Positions 54,964 through 64,000 of a stretch of DNA of 64,000 bases are shown here, one piece after another. Under the pieces are notes generated by a model. It had not been told where the DNA came from. It made no database searches and was given only the letters and a program-made list of their open reading frames with translations. Position 1 is the first letter of the stretch, and each line of letters starts with the position of its first letter. Source of the DNA: Bacteroidia bacterium (GTDB taxonomy: Bacteria > Bacteroidota > Bacteroidia > Palsa-965). Location: positions 1 through 64,000 of the forward strand of contig JALONL010000010.1 of the NCBI GenBank assembly GCA_025454955.1. Direction: 5' to 3'. The position numbers were made by a program, and so were the translations under genes.

Positions 54964-55902
54964 ATGCCCGCATTTCGTACCCTGCTTTTCCTGTGTGCCA
55001 TAATTTTCTGCTGTTCCACCTGCAAGGAAGATATTCCTGCATTTGAAGGAAAAACAAAGCGCGTAATTATTATCCTGGTCGATGGCCCGCGCTGGAGCGA
55101 AACCTGGGGCGACAGTTTGCGCCAATACATTCCCTACCGCACACTCATGGCGCAGCAGGGCGTGCTGCTTACCAATTTCCGCAACGAAGGCTATACATAC
55201 ACCAACGCCGGACACACGGCCATAATAAACGGCGGGCACTGGCCCATAAACAACAGCGGACAGGAACTTCCACCCGTGCCGGGACTTTTTCAGTATTACC
55301 GCAAAACATTTTCGGCACCGGCCGATAAAGTGTGGTTGGTGGCCTCGAAAGACAAACTGCACGTTCTTGCCGATTGTCAGGATCCCGCCTGGCAGGGCCG
55401 CTATGCTCCGAGCATGGATGTGGGCAACAACGGCGCAGGCACCGGCTACCGGCACGATTCCATAACTCACGCCCGCGCACTCGACGTGCTGCGCACCCAT
55501 CATCCCGACCTGATGATGATAAGCTACCGCGAACCCGATTACACCGGCCACACCAACAACTGGACAAACTACCTGGCGCAGGTGCGCATTACCGACCAGT
55601 ACGTGTGGCAAATATGGCAGGCCATACAAAACGATCCGTACTATGCCGGCAACACGGCAATATTTGTAACCAACGATCATGGCCGCCACCTCGACGGGGT
55701 AAGCAGCGGCTTTGGCGGGCACGGCGATTCGTGCGAGGGTTGCCGCAAAATAGAACTCCTCGCCATTGGTCCCGATTTTAAAACCGGTGTCGAACTCAAC
55801 ACCTTCGGCGACCAGCGCGATCTTTGCCGCACCTCGGCCTATTTGCTGGGTATGCCCATGCCCACCGCGCAGGGCAAAGTAATGAATGTGCTTTTTAAGT
55901 AA
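54964..55902 (+). CDS. Alkaline-phosphatase-superfamily hydrolase, exported
   Basis: 312 residues with a signal sequence ending CCSTCKED (possible lipoprotein). The fold of the phosphodiesterase/sulfatase superfamily is seen in VIIILVDGPRWSE (metal Asp), YTYTNAGHTAIINGG (probable Thr nucleophile), EPDYTGHTNN (metal Asp, His), VTNDHGRHLDG (metal Asp, His) and GGHGD (metal His). Substrate unknown. Its own -7 motif suggests a separate transcript from gldH. It interrupts the common gldH-PBP order. Confidence 0.82.
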   Translation: MPAFRTLLFLCAIIFCCSTCKEDIPAFEGKTKRVIIILVDGPRWSETWGDSLRQYIPYRTLMAQQGVLLTNFRNEGYTYTNAGHTAIINGGHWPINNSGQELPPVPGLFQYYRKTFSAPADKVWLVASKDKLHVLADCQDPAWQGRYAPSMDVGNNGAGTGYRHDSITHARALDVLRTHHPDLMMISYREPDYTGHTNNWTNYLAQVRITDQYVWQIWQAIQNDPYYAGNTAIFVTNDHGRHLDGVSSGFGGHGDSCEGCRKIELLAIGPDFKTGVELNTFGDQRDLCRTSAYLLGMPMPTAQGKVMNVLFK

Positions 55903-56084
55903 GCGGCGGTTTCCTTTTTATTTCATTCAAATGCGTTCTGCCAGAAGAATTTTTTTGGCGGGAAGGTGATTTCTTACCCAAAGTCAATGCACGGCTTTTT
56001 GTGCCGGAATAATTTTGCTGCATCAAATTGTGGCAAAATGAAGCGCACACATAAACAGGAAATCATAATTAATATTTAAAAGGA

Positions 56085-57023
56085 ATGAATAACCAATTGA
56101 TGAAGGCGGTAATATGTACGGCTTACGGAACACCTGATGTATTGAAAATTGTTCACACCAATAAACCCGTGGTAAAGTCCGGCCAAATACGGGTAAAGAT
56201 TATGTCCACCGCCGTAAACTCGGGCGATGTGCGTGTGCGGTCACTCAATGTAAACTGGTGGCAGCGTATTCTTATGCGTGTATTAATTGGGTTTACCAAA
56301 CCCCGCAAAGCAATTTTGGGTACGGTGTATGCCGGAGTGGTGGAGGCTGTGGGCGAAAAGGTAAACGGCTTTGCCGCAGGCGATGAAGTGTTTGGTTTAA
56401 CCGGCTTTAATTTTGGCACCTGTTCCGAATATATTGCTGTAAATGCCGCAGGCGTTGTGCTGCACAAACCGGCAAACACCACATTCGACGAAGCGGCCGC
56501 CGTGCTTTTTGGCGGACAAACAGCCCTTTACTTTTTGCAGAAAGCGGGTTTGGATAAAGGCCGCGGAAAAAAAGTAATGATTTACGGAGCCTCGGGCGCA
56601 GTGGGCGCAGCGGCGGTGCAGGTGGCAAAATATTACGGTGCCCGCGTAACGGCAGTATGCAGCGCCGCAAACCGCGAATTGGTAAAAAGCCTCGGCGCCG
56701 ATGAGGTAATTTGCTACGACAGGGAAGATTTTACGCATACCGGAAACCGGTTCGATGTGGTGTTTGATGCGGTGGGAAAAATTACTTCGCGGCAATGCGC
56801 GGCGCTGCTTAAAACCGGAGGCGCATTTTTTACCGTGGGTGGAAACGATTATGCCCGCGAGCGGAAAGAGCAATTGGTAATACTGCGCGAAATGTGCGAA
56901 AAAGGCCGGTTAAAGGCGGTAATTGATAAAGTATTTGCAATGGACGATGTGGCCGAAGCGCACCGCTATGTGGATACGGGCAGGAAAAAAGGAAATGTGG
57001 TGCTCCGCATTGCTTCGGTGTAA
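56085..57023 (+). CDS. Zinc-independent MDR alcohol dehydrogenase / quinone oxidoreductase
   Basis: 312 residues of the medium-chain dehydrogenase superfamily. Rossmann motif GASGAVGAAAVQVAKYYGA; GTVYAGVVEAVGEKVNGFAAGDEVFG is typical. The Cys/His zinc ligands of alcohol dehydrogenases are absent, as in quinone oxidoreductases. NAD(P)H-dependent; substrate unknown. The start has AGGA three bases upstream, one of the few Shine-Dalgarno-like sites in the window. Confidence 0.88.
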   Translation: MNNQLMKAVICTAYGTPDVLKIVHTNKPVVKSGQIRVKIMSTAVNSGDVRVRSLNVNWWQRILMRVLIGFTKPRKAILGTVYAGVVEAVGEKVNGFAAGDEVFGLTGFNFGTCSEYIAVNAAGVVLHKPANTTFDEAAAVLFGGQTALYFLQKAGLDKGRGKKVMIYGASGAVGAAAVQVAKYYGARVTAVCSAANRELVKSLGADEVICYDREDFTHTGNRFDVVFDAVGKITSRQCAALLKTGGAFFTVGGNDYARERKEQLVILREMCEKGRLKAVIDKVFAMDDVAEAHRYVDTGRKKGNVVLRIASV

Positions 57024-57134
57024 AACCAATGAATGATTTTGGGGACGCATTGGGGTTTGGTGTGTGGCCGCTTGTACATTTGTCAGCCGGCCCGGCACAT
57101 TTGTTCGGTAACCTGCGGCATCTGCCTGCTGCGG

Positions 57135-57166
57135 TTTCAACCGGCCCCTGAAATTGCTTACTTTTG
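57135..57166 (+). promoter_or_regulatory. Promoter of the PBP1A gene
   Basis: TTTC (57135-57138), 20 nt, TACTTTTG (57159-57166), close to the Bacteroidota consensus. The ATG is 7 nt further on. Confidence 0.5.
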
Positions 57167-57173
57167 AACCGCT

Positions 57174-59462
57174 ATGGCCAAAAAAACCGATGCCGGTTCA
57201 TCCGATAAAAAAGGGGCTAATCCGCACCGCCGCATGTTGCGCTGGTTCTGGATTATTTTCCTGAGTCCGTTTGCAGCGTTGTTTCTGCTCATCATAGGGC
57301 TTATTCTCTTTTCCGACCTTCCCGATGTGGAGGAATTGCAAAACCCCGAAAGCAATCAGGCCACGGTAATTCTGTCGTCTGACGGGAGCGAGGTGGGCCG
57401 CTTTTATGCCGAAAACCGCGTAAACATCCATTACAACGAAATCGACAAGGATGTAATCAATGCGCTCATTGCCACCGAAGATGTGCGCTTTGAAGAGCAT
57501 TCGGGTATCGACAAGCGCAGCCTGGGGCGTGTGCTTTTTAAATCGCTTCTCGGCGGCAGCCGCAAATCGGGCGGTGGTTCCACCATTACGCAGCAGCTTG
57601 CCAAAATGCAGTTTCACAAAGCCGATTATTCGAGCGCGGTGAAACGCGGCCTGCAGAAATTTAAAGAATGGATTATTGCCGTGCGCCTCGAACGGCTTTA
57701 CACCAAAGAAGAAATCCTCACCCTTTACCTCAACAAATTCGATTACACCTACAACGCCGTAGGCATTAAATCGGCCGCCAAAGTATATTTCAACACCACC
57801 GCCGATTCGCTTAAAATAGAAGAGGCCGCCATGCTGGTGGGCATGTGCCAGAATCCCTCGCTGTTCAATCCCATTAGCCGCCCCGATACCGCAAAATACC
57901 GCCGCAATGTGGTGCTGGCTCAAATGCGCAATGCGGGCCACATTACCGCCGCACAATACGATTCGCTTTCGAAAACTCCGCTCAAGGTATCGTTTCGCCC
58001 CGAGAGCCATAAGGAAGGCCCCGCACCGTATTTCCGCGAATACCTGCGCACTAATTTCATGAAGAAATGGTGCAAGGAACACCTGCGCCCCGACAACAAG
58101 CCCTACGACCTTTACCGCGACGGTCTGCGCATTTACACCACCATTAACCCCGCCATGCAGAAACACGCCGAAGCTGCCGTAACCGAGCACATGGCCGATT
58201 TGCAGGCACGTTTTGATAAAACGCTCAAAAAGAAAAAGAATGCCCCGTTCAGCTACCGCGTTAATCAAAAGGAGATCGACCAGATTCTGAACTCCGGCAT
58301 GAAACGCAGCGAACGTTACCGCAAACTCAAAGAGGCAAAAGCATCGGAATCTGAAATAAAAAAATCGTTTAACACGAAAATAAAAATGACCGTGTTTTCG
58401 TGGCGCGGCGATATTGATACGGTAATGACACCGATGGATTCCATACGCTACTACAAAGGCTTTCTGCAGGCCGGGTTTATGGCCATGGAACCGCAAACGG
58501 GCTACGTGCGCGCCTGGGTGGGCGGCATCAACTTCCGCCACTTCCAGTACGACCACGTAAAAGAAGGCCGCCGCCAGGTGGGTTCTACCTTCAAACCGTT
58601 TGTGTATGCGCTGGCCATTCAGGAAGGCTGGTCGCCGTGCGATCAGATTCCCAACGTGCGCACCTGCATTGACCACAACGGCCGCGAGTGGTGCCCCGAC
58701 AATTCAGACAACAAACTGAACGGACAAATGCTCACCCTGCGCAAGGCGCTGGCCAACTCGGTGAACTTTGTAACCGCGTATATCATGAAACAGTTTGGCC
58801 CGCAGGCCGTGGTGAGTTTTGCGCAAAGTGTGGGCATTACTTCGCCGCTCGATCCGGTGCCTTCGCTTTGCCTCGGCACAGCCGATATTTCGGTGTTTGA
58901 AATGGTGGGCGCAAACAGCACATTTGCCAACAAAGGCACCTGGATTGAACCCACCTTCATTACCCGCATTGAAGATAAAAACGGCAAAGTGCTCGAAGAG
59001 TTTATACCCAAAAGCCGCGAAGTACTGCGCGAAGAAAAAGCATACCTCATGATTAATCTCATGCAGGGCGTTGTACTTAGCGGTACAGCCGGACGACTTC
59101 GCGGACGCTACAAACTCACCAATGCCATAGCGGGCAAAACAGGCACCACGCAAAACAACTCCGACGGCTGGTTTATCGGCCTCACACCCGAGCTGGCGGC
59201 CGGTGCATGGGTAGGCGCCGAAGACCGCAGCGTACATTTCGATAACACCAGCGAAGGTCAGGGAGCCAGCATGGCGCTGCCCATCTGGGGTTTGTTTTTC
59301 CAGAAAGTGTATGCCGATAAAACACTTAAAGTGTCGAAAGGCGAATTCCCAAAACCCAGAGGAAAAATACATCTCGACCTCGACTGCTCGAAGTACGAAA
59401 AAGACGACGGGCCGATATTTGATCCCGGTTTCGACGATCCGCTGTTTGGCGATGATCTTTAA
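57174..59462 (+). CDS. Penicillin-binding protein 1A (class A)
   Basis: 762 residues. Cytoplasmic tail, one TM (about 22-45), GT51 transglycosylase with Glu in ALIATEDVRFEEHSGID and GGSTITQQLAK, then a transpeptidase domain with the Ser of GSTFKPFVYA (SxxK), SVN in LANSVNFVTAY and KTGTTQNNSDGWF. It polymerises and crosslinks peptidoglycan from the inner membrane. Length and motifs are normal. It has its own promoter and is followed 31 nt later by a CoA transferase operon. Confidence 0.95.
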   Translation: MAKKTDAGSSDKKGANPHRRMLRWFWIIFLSPFAALFLLIIGLILFSDLPDVEELQNPESNQATVILSSDGSEVGRFYAENRVNIHYNEIDKDVINALIATEDVRFEEHSGIDKRSLGRVLFKSLLGGSRKSGGGSTITQQLAKMQFHKADYSSAVKRGLQKFKEWIIAVRLERLYTKEEILTLYLNKFDYTYNAVGIKSAAKVYFNTTADSLKIEEAAMLVGMCQNPSLFNPISRPDTAKYRRNVVLAQMRNAGHITAAQYDSLSKTPLKVSFRPESHKEGPAPYFREYLRTNFMKKWCKEHLRPDNKPYDLYRDGLRIYTTINPAMQKHAEAAVTEHMADLQARFDKTLKKKKNAPFSYRVNQKEIDQILNSGMKRSERYRKLKEAKASESEIKKSFNTKIKMTVFSWRGDIDTVMTPMDSIRYYKGFLQAGFMAMEPQTGYVRAWVGGINFRHFQYDHVKEGRRQVGSTFKPFVYALAIQEGWSPCDQIPNVRTCIDHNGREWCPDNSDNKLNGQMLTLRKALANSVNFVTAYIMKQFGPQAVVSFAQSVGITSPLDPVPSLCLGTADISVFEMVGANSTFANKGTWIEPTFITRIEDKNGKVLEEFIPKSREVLREEKAYLMINLMQGVVLSGTAGRLRGRYKLTNAIAGKTGTTQNNSDGWFIGLTPELAAGAWVGAEDRSVHFDNTSEGQGASMALPIWGLFFQKVYADKTLKVSKGEFPKPRGKIHLDLDCSKYEKDDGPIFDPGFDDPLFGDDL

Positions 59463-59493
59463 TCAAAAGCATATCACAAGTTAATTTTACACT

Positions 59494-60204
59494 ATGAATA
59501 AAATTGTTTCCGGAGCCGACGAGGCTGTACGCGATATTGCAAACGGTGCCACCCTTATGCTGGGTGGCTTCGGGCTTTGCGGCATTCCCGAAAATTGCAT
59601 TGCCGCATTGGTGCGCAAGGGTGTAAGTGGTCTTACCTGCATTTCAAACAACGCCGGGGTCGATGATTTTGGCATTGGACTCATGCTCAAAACGCGGCAG
59701 GTGAAGAAAATGATTTCGTCGTATGTAGGCGAAAACGCCGAGTTTGAACGCCAACTGCTTACCGGCGAACTCGAAGTGGATCTGGTGCCGCAGGGCACGC
59801 TGGCCACACGCTGCATGGCCGCCAAATACGGTATGCCTGCGGTGTGGGTAAAAGCCGGTTTCGGTACCGAAGTGGCCGAAGGCAAAGAAACACGCCGTTT
59901 CGACTTTCAGGGCGAAGAAGGCAACTACCTGCTCGAACCCGCTTTCAATGCCGACTTTGCCATTGTGAAAGCCTGGAAAGGCGACCGTTTCGGCAATCTC
60001 GTATTCCGCAAAACGGCACGAAACTTTAACGACCCGATGGCCGGTGCGGCAAAAATTACCATTGCCGAAGTGGAAGAGCTGGTAGAACCCGGCGAAATTG
60101 ATCCCGACCATATTCACATACCCGGCATTTTCGTGCAGCGCATTTTCAAAGGCAGCAACTACGAAAAACGCATCGAGCAACGCACCGTTCGTAAGCGCGG
60201 TTAG
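59494..60204 (+). CDS. scoA: 3-oxoacid CoA-transferase subunit A
   Basis: 236 residues. Moves CoA between succinyl-CoA and acetoacetate or related acids. [17 protein letters not shown] and [20 protein letters not shown] identify family I CoA transferase alpha subunits. ISNNAG and the C-terminal [12 protein letters not shown] are typical of scoA. Subunit B follows after 30 nt. Used for ketone body or branched-chain amino-acid catabolism. Confidence 0.93.
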   Translation: MNKIVSGADEAVRDIANGATLMLGGFGLCGIPENCIAALVRKGVSGLTCISNNAGVDDFGIGLMLKTRQVKKMISSYVGENAEFERQLLTGELEVDLVPQGTLATRCMAAKYGMPAVWVKAGFGTEVAEGKETRRFDFQGEEGNYLLEPAFNADFAIVKAWKGDRFGNLVFRKTARNFNDPMAGAAKITIAEVEELVEPGEIDPDHIHIPGIFVQRIFKGSNYEKRIEQRTVRKRG

Positions 60205-60234
60205 GGAAATCATTCACTCATTCAATGTAAAGTT

Positions 60235-60894
60235 ATGTTAGACAAAAACGGTATCGCTAAACGCATTGCGCAGGAACTTCGCGACGGTTACTATGTAAAC
60301 CTCGGCATTGGCATTCCTACGCTGGTGGCCAATTATATACCTGCCGGAATAAATGTAATGCTGCAATCGGAAAACGGAATGCTGGGCATGGGTCCGTTTC
60401 CTTTCGAGGGTGATGAAGATCCCGATCTTATCAATGCCGGCAAACAAACCATTACCGAAATTCCGGGCACCGCCTATTTCGATTCGGCGCTGAGTTTCGG
60501 GATGATTCGTGCGGGCAAGGTTGACCTTACCATTTTGGGAGCCATGGAAGTGAGCGAAGACGGCGATATTGCCAACTGGAAGATTCCGAACAAAATGGTT
60601 AAGGGCATGGGCGGCGCCATGGATCTGGTGGCCGCAGCCAAAAATATTATTGTGGCCATGCAGCATGTAAACAAGGCCGGCGAATCGAAACTCCTGCCCA
60701 AATGCTCGCTGCCACTTACCGGTGTGGGCTGTGTGAAAAAGATTGTAACCGAACTTGCGGTGCTGGAAGTGGTGAAAGGAAAAGGTTTTGTGCTGCTTGA
60801 GCGCGCGCCGGGCATTTCGGTGGAGCAGGTTATCAATGCCACTGCCGGAAAACTCATCGTGGAAGGCGACATTCCCGAAATGCAGCTTAATTAA
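60235..60894 (+). CDS. scoB: 3-oxoacid CoA-transferase subunit B
   Basis: 219 residues. The catalytic Glu lies in LQSENGMLGMG. YYVNLGIGIPTLVANYIP and AMEVSEDGDIANWKIPNKM match the beta subunit. Works as a heterotetramer with the preceding product. The next gene starts 7 nt after the stop codon. Confidence 0.93.
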   Translation: MLDKNGIAKRIAQELRDGYYVNLGIGIPTLVANYIPAGINVMLQSENGMLGMGPFPFEGDEDPDLINAGKQTITEIPGTAYFDSALSFGMIRAGKVDLTILGAMEVSEDGDIANWKIPNKMVKGMGGAMDLVAAAKNIIVAMQHVNKAGESKLLPKCSLPLTGVGCVKKIVTELAVLEVVKGKGFVLLERAPGISVEQVINATAGKLIVEGDIPEMQLN

Positions 60895-60901
60895 TTTCCG
60901 A

Positions 60902-62788
60902 ATGCGGCAATTGCGCGCACATTATGCATTGGCGATACTGGCTTTGCTGGCCGCCGTGTACGTGTGTGTGCGTGGTGCAAGGATTCCGTTTTCGTGGGAC
61001 GAGTCGTTTACCTGGCTCGAGTTTGTGCGTGGAGATGATTTATGGCCTGAGAATTTCAACGACATGTCGGCAAACAACCATTTGCTGAATACGTGGCTCA
61101 TGAAATCCTCTGAGTGGCTGTTTGGTTCTTCCGAATTTTCGCTTCGTTTGCCGAATATGCTTGCGGGGCTTATATACATCTGTGTGGCATTTCGTTTTGC
61201 TGCCCGCGAAACAAGGGTGTGGAAACAGCTTGCCGTGTTTGTGCTGCTTACCGGTTATGCTTACCTGCTCGATTTCTTTTCCATAGCGCGCGGTTACGGA
61301 TTGGGCAATGCTTTGCTGCTGGCGGGTTTCTGGATGTTGTGGTGCTGGTGTCGGAGCAATACACTCTGGCATGCATTTGTTGCACTGGCCTTGCTGATGC
61401 TGGCAGTATTTGCCAATCTTGCGCTTATTCATGTGCTGCTTGGTACCTCGGTGGCGGCTGCGGTGCGTGTGTGGTGTATGCCCTCACAGCGGCAGTGGGA
61501 GGGCAGGCTGGTGCGCGCGCAGTTTTTGCTGCTGCCCTTGCTGGTGATATTTATGGTTATTGTTCCCTATTCGCTGAAACTGAAAGAGGCAGGTGCATTG
61601 TTTTTCGGGGCGCAGGGAAGTTGGTTCAGGGGCACATGGCGTTCGCTGATAGACAGGATGATTTACGGGCACGCTTTTCCGCCCATTCTCAGAGATGTGG
61701 CCGCCGCATTTTTTCTGGTAGTTGCATTGGCCGGAATTATTACTGCTGCTGTATTTGCGTGGAAACAACTGCGCAAAGCACTTACTGCCGATCAGCAGTT
61801 TGTGGTGTTGCTGGGCGCGGCGGCTGCCACTGCCGTGTTTGGCCCGCTGTTGCAGAGTGCTTCTATGGGTACGCTGCTGCTGTTTGAGCGGACTTCGCTT
61901 TTTTATGTGCCCGTGCTTATGTTGCTGTTCGTGCAATTGCTGCGCCTCTTGCCTGAACATAAATTTGTTTCGAAACTCGCATTTACCCCCGCCGTGCCGG
62001 TGGTATTGCTGCTGCCCTTCACACTCAACTTTTCCTATCAGCGCGACTGGCCCGACGAGCGGATTAACTCAGAAATTGCAGAAGAAATACAACGGCTGGC
62101 AGTAAATCAACCCGTGGTGATTGGTGTGGAAATGCAGTTTCTGATGGATTTAAGTTACCTGCAGAGTACAGGAAAACTAACTGCCAATGCCACGCTGAGC
62201 GAAATACGGCAACCGCTTGCTCCCTTCAAATGGTTAGTGATTTATGCTGGTGACAAGAATAAATATTCGGGCTATCGGGTAAGAACTTCGTTCGGGCGCA
62301 ATGAGGTACTGCTTATGGAAAATACTGCGGTGTATGAAACTCCTTCAATTGAAGTGGTCAATACCGGGTTTGAAAAACGCGCATACAGGCAGCCTGTAAT
62401 TTCGTTTGGTGCAAAAGGGAATGTATTGTACGGAGGAGCCGGAGAGGTATATCCGTTTGAAGTGAAAACTCCCATACCCGATTCGCTCAGCGACCGGTAT
62501 ATTTTTGTGGATACCGAATTGGAGATAAACCGGGGCACCTCGCGCCACAATACCTCGGTGTTGTATTATATAAAAAGGGGGCAGCAAAATCATATCGGAA
62601 TAGCAGATTTACGACTGGGGAATTGTGTTCCCCAGGCGGGCAGGTGGACAAAGATTAAAAACAGGCAGCTTATCGACCAGCCGGTGTGTGGCGGCGATAC
62701 GCTGATTACCCTGTTTTTTATACGTTCGGAAAGCCCGGTGTATTTTGATAACCTGAGTGTAAAGGCAGGTGTGGTGAAACCGCGGTAG
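60902..62788 (+). CDS. GT-C-type membrane protein
   Basis: 628 residues from [20 protein letters not shown]; the track's longer frame overlaps scoB and is rejected. About ten TM helices in the first 400 residues. The first loop reads [20 protein letters not shown] with an acidic pair, like GT-C glycosyltransferases of the GT39/PMT kind, and AIRLGNALL-like helices follow. The last 200 residues form a soluble beta-rich domain ([20 protein letters not shown]). Acceptor unknown. First gene of an envelope-sugar cluster with the two that follow. Confidence 0.75.
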   Translation: MRQLRAHYALAILALLAAVYVCVRGARIPFSWDESFTWLEFVRGDDLWPENFNDMSANNHLLNTWLMKSSEWLFGSSEFSLRLPNMLAGLIYICVAFRFAARETRVWKQLAVFVLLTGYAYLLDFFSIARGYGLGNALLLAGFWMLWCWCRSNTLWHAFVALALLMLAVFANLALIHVLLGTSVAAAVRVWCMPSQRQWEGRLVRAQFLLLPLLVIFMVIVPYSLKLKEAGALFFGAQGSWFRGTWRSLIDRMIYGHAFPPILRDVAAAFFLVVALAGIITAAVFAWKQLRKALTADQQFVVLLGAAAATAVFGPLLQSASMGTLLLFERTSLFYVPVLMLLFVQLLRLLPEHKFVSKLAFTPAVPVVLLLPFTLNFSYQRDWPDERINSEIAEEIQRLAVNQPVVIGVEMQFLMDLSYLQSTGKLTANATLSEIRQPLAPFKWLVIYAGDKNKYSGYRVRTSFGRNEVLLMENTAVYETPSIEVVNTGFEKRAYRQPVISFGAKGNVLYGGAGEVYPFEVKTPIPDSLSDRYIFVDTELEINRGTSRHNTSVLYYIKRGQQNHIGIADLRLGNCVPQAGRWTKIKNRQLIDQPVCGGDTLITLFFIRSESPVYFDNLSVKAGVVKPR

Positions 62789-62827
62789 CGGGCCGTGTTT
62801 TTTTGCCGTGGAACCGCCGAAAACCCC

Positions 62828-62835
62828 TATCTTTC
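62828..62835 (+). promoter_or_regulatory. -7-like element of the GT2 gene
   Basis: TATCTTTC, one base off TAnnTTTG, 15 nt before the ATG. It supports the internal start at 62851. Confidence 0.35.
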
Positions 62836-62850
62836 GGCACTATTTTCCAA

Positions 62851-63579
62851 ATGACTACTCCAAAAAAACTCAGTATCGTTATACCCGCCTATAACGAAGC
62901 AGCCACCATTCACCTGATTCTGAATAAGGTTATTGCCGTAGAACTTATCCACGGCATAACCAAGGAAATTGTTATTGTGAACGATTGTTCCAAAGACGAT
63001 ACGCAGGGTGTGGTGGAAAAATACATTGCCGAAAATGCCGGCCATGATATTCGTCTTTTCAATCAGCCCTACAATCAGGGCAAGGGCGCGGCTCTTCACA
63101 AAGGCATTGAAATTGCCTCCGGCGATTACATCATCATTCAGGATGCCGATCTGGAATACGACCCGGCCGAATACAATATCCTGCTTAAACCCATAGCCGA
63201 CGGTTTTGCCGATGTGGTTTTCGGTTCGCGTTTTATGGGTGGCCGTCCGCACCGGATTTTATTTTTCTGGCACACCATCGGCAACAAGTTTCTCACCTTC
63301 CTTTCAAACATGTTTACCAATCTGAATCTTACAGATATGGAAACCTGCTACAAGCTGTTTGATGCGAAGATGGTAAAATCGCTTCCGCTTCGTGAAAAGC
63401 GTTTTGGCTTTGAGCCCGAGGTTACGGCCCGCATTTCGCGTGTGCCCAAAGTGCGCATTTACGAAGTAGGCATTTCGTATTACGGACGTACTTACGAGGA
63501 GGGTAAAAAAATTGGCTGGAAAGACGGTTTCCGGGCAATTTACTGTATTTTGAAGTATAATATCTGGGCCCGGAAGTGA
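62851..63579 (+). CDS. Family 2 glycosyltransferase (polyprenyl-phosphate sugar transferase-like)
   Basis: 242 residues from [20 protein letters not shown]. The GT-A fold is seen in [20 protein letters not shown], the DXD motif [11 protein letters not shown] and [10 protein letters not shown]. It lacks C-terminal TM helices, so it resembles the soluble part of dolichyl/polyprenyl-phosphate mannosyl or glucosyl transferases, which would make the lipid-linked donor for the GT-C proteins on either side. The 16-residue track extension is rejected. Confidence 0.88.
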   Translation: MTTPKKLSIVIPAYNEAATIHLILNKVIAVELIHGITKEIVIVNDCSKDDTQGVVEKYIAENAGHDIRLFNQPYNQGKGAALHKGIEIASGDYIIIQDADLEYDPAEYNILLKPIADGFADVVFGSRFMGGRPHRILFFWHTIGNKFLTFLSNMFTNLNLTDMETCYKLFDAKMVKSLPLREKRFGFEPEVTARISRVPKVRIYEVGISYYGRTYEEGKKIGWKDGFRAIYCILKYNIWARK

Positions 63580-64000
63580 AAGTCTTCCTTCATCGCACCT
63601 TCACCGATAAAGGCCTGCTGCTGGTGCTGGCAGCGGGCCTGCTGCTTACATTTTATTTTTTTGGAACACTGGTCACTCATCCGGCTTCGCGCTATTTCGG
63701 ATATCAGGGCGACGGAATGCAGATTTATTACCAGACCGCTTATCATGTAAAACACGATTCGCTGTGGTGGCATCAGCAAAGCATGAATTACCCCGACGGG
63801 GAGAATATTTTTTTTACCGGTGCTTTGCCCGTATATACCAATCTCGTTAAGGTTTTCGGGCCGGGTGCGGCGCAGGCTTCCATCGGGTTGCTTAATCTGC
63901 TCATGCTTTTCTCGCCGTTGTTTGGTGCCGTGTTTTTGTATGCGCTTTTCAGGCACTGGCGTTTGCCGTGGTGGTACGGTGCGTTGTGCGGGCTGGGCAT
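63576..64000 (+). CDS. Membrane protein, probable GT-C glycosyltransferase (partial)
   Basis: Not listed in the track because it runs off the window. A GTG start overlaps the GT2 stop codon by 4 nt (GTGA), giving [20 protein letters not shown] and continuing open for 141 codons to the edge. It has a TM helix, then a first loop with [20 protein letters not shown] and [16 protein letters not shown], an acidic-loop pattern of GT-C membrane enzymes, then further TM helices. It is translationally coupled to the GT2 gene and presumably uses its lipid-linked sugar. Confidence 0.7.
   Translation, partial: MKVFLHRTFTDKGLLLVLAAGLLLTFYFFGTLVTHPASRYFGYQGDGMQIYYQTAYHVKHDSLWWHQQSMNYPDGENIFFTGALPVYTNLVKVFGPGAAQASIGLLNLLMLFSPLFGAVFLYALFRHWRLPWWYGALCGLG

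Noticed and set aside
54235-55722. 495-aa minus-strand ORF
   Set aside because: Overlaps gldH and the phosphatase-like gene, both supported by motifs; shadow frame.
57198-58676. 492-aa minus-strand ORF
   Set aside because: Antisense to the PBP1A gene, which has complete catalytic motifs.

Overview
The window is a chromosomal segment of a Bacteroidota bacterium of the gliding, type IX secretion (T9SS) kind. The evidence is a gldH gliding lipoprotein gene, several large secreted proteins (one with a clear T9SS sorting domain), an IPExxxVDY-family protein beside pyruvate kinase, a Cys-rich RicT/PSP1 protein, a degenerate-zinc-finger DksA-like protein between ileS and lspA, near absence of Shine-Dalgarno sites, and many copies of the Bacteroidota promoter -7 motif TAnnTTTG just upstream of start codons. 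Genus cannot be decided. No rRNA, tRNA, transposase, phage gene or CRISPR array was recognised.

Layout. 0.5-3.9 kb: a large secreted lamin-tail-domain protein behind a cluster of short hairpins. 4.2-6.8 kb: a probable Panacea toxin-antitoxin pair, then two uncharacterised genes. 7.0-14.4 kb: housekeeping, with asd converging on an ileS - histone-H1-like - H1-tailed DksA-like - lspA cluster. 14.7-16.3 kb: RelE/ParE-type toxin, antitoxin, an antitoxin relic and a MORN-type exported protein. 16.4-27.7 kb: GT-C glycosyltransferase, RidA, a phytanoyl-CoA-dioxygenase-like enzyme, DNA polymerase III delta', a 964-aa T9SS BNR-repeat protein, pgk and cvpA. 27.9-35.9 kb: an AT-rich accessory island with an orphan antitoxin-like gene, an aldo/keto reductase with its AraC regulator, an unknown gene, an Fe-S DNA glycosylase and a complete Gabija anti-phage pair (gajA-gajB). 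36.0-48.8 kb: pheS, GH5-like lipoprotein, cyclophilin, small lipoproteins, a porin with KdpE/KdpD-like two-component genes but no kdpFABC, a peptidase, pyk and another T9SS protein. 48.9-52.4 kb: a second AT-rich accessory island with a ParB-like protein between duplicated pieces of a T9SS sorting domain and a membrane-anchored PIN-domain protein. 52.9-64 kb: ricT-gldH, two interposed genes, penicillin-binding protein 1A, a two-subunit CoA transferase and a cell-envelope glycosyltransferase cluster running off the window.

The core genes cover lysine/threonine/methionine precursor synthesis, glycolysis, translation, lipoprotein maturation, replication and wall synthesis. Inserted between them are at least four defence or addiction loci (Panacea pair, RelE-type pair, Gabija with a neighbouring DNA glycosylase, and the PIN-domain protein). 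Several intergenic spaces carry a dispersed repeat of about 120 bp (three copies) or a second repeat family (two copies) that borders the Gabija region. The most promising unexplained items are the Tag-like glycosylase with an endonuclease-III-type Fe-S cluster next to Gabija, the PIN/coiled-coil/two-TM protein, and the histone-H1-like tail shared by two neighbouring genes.
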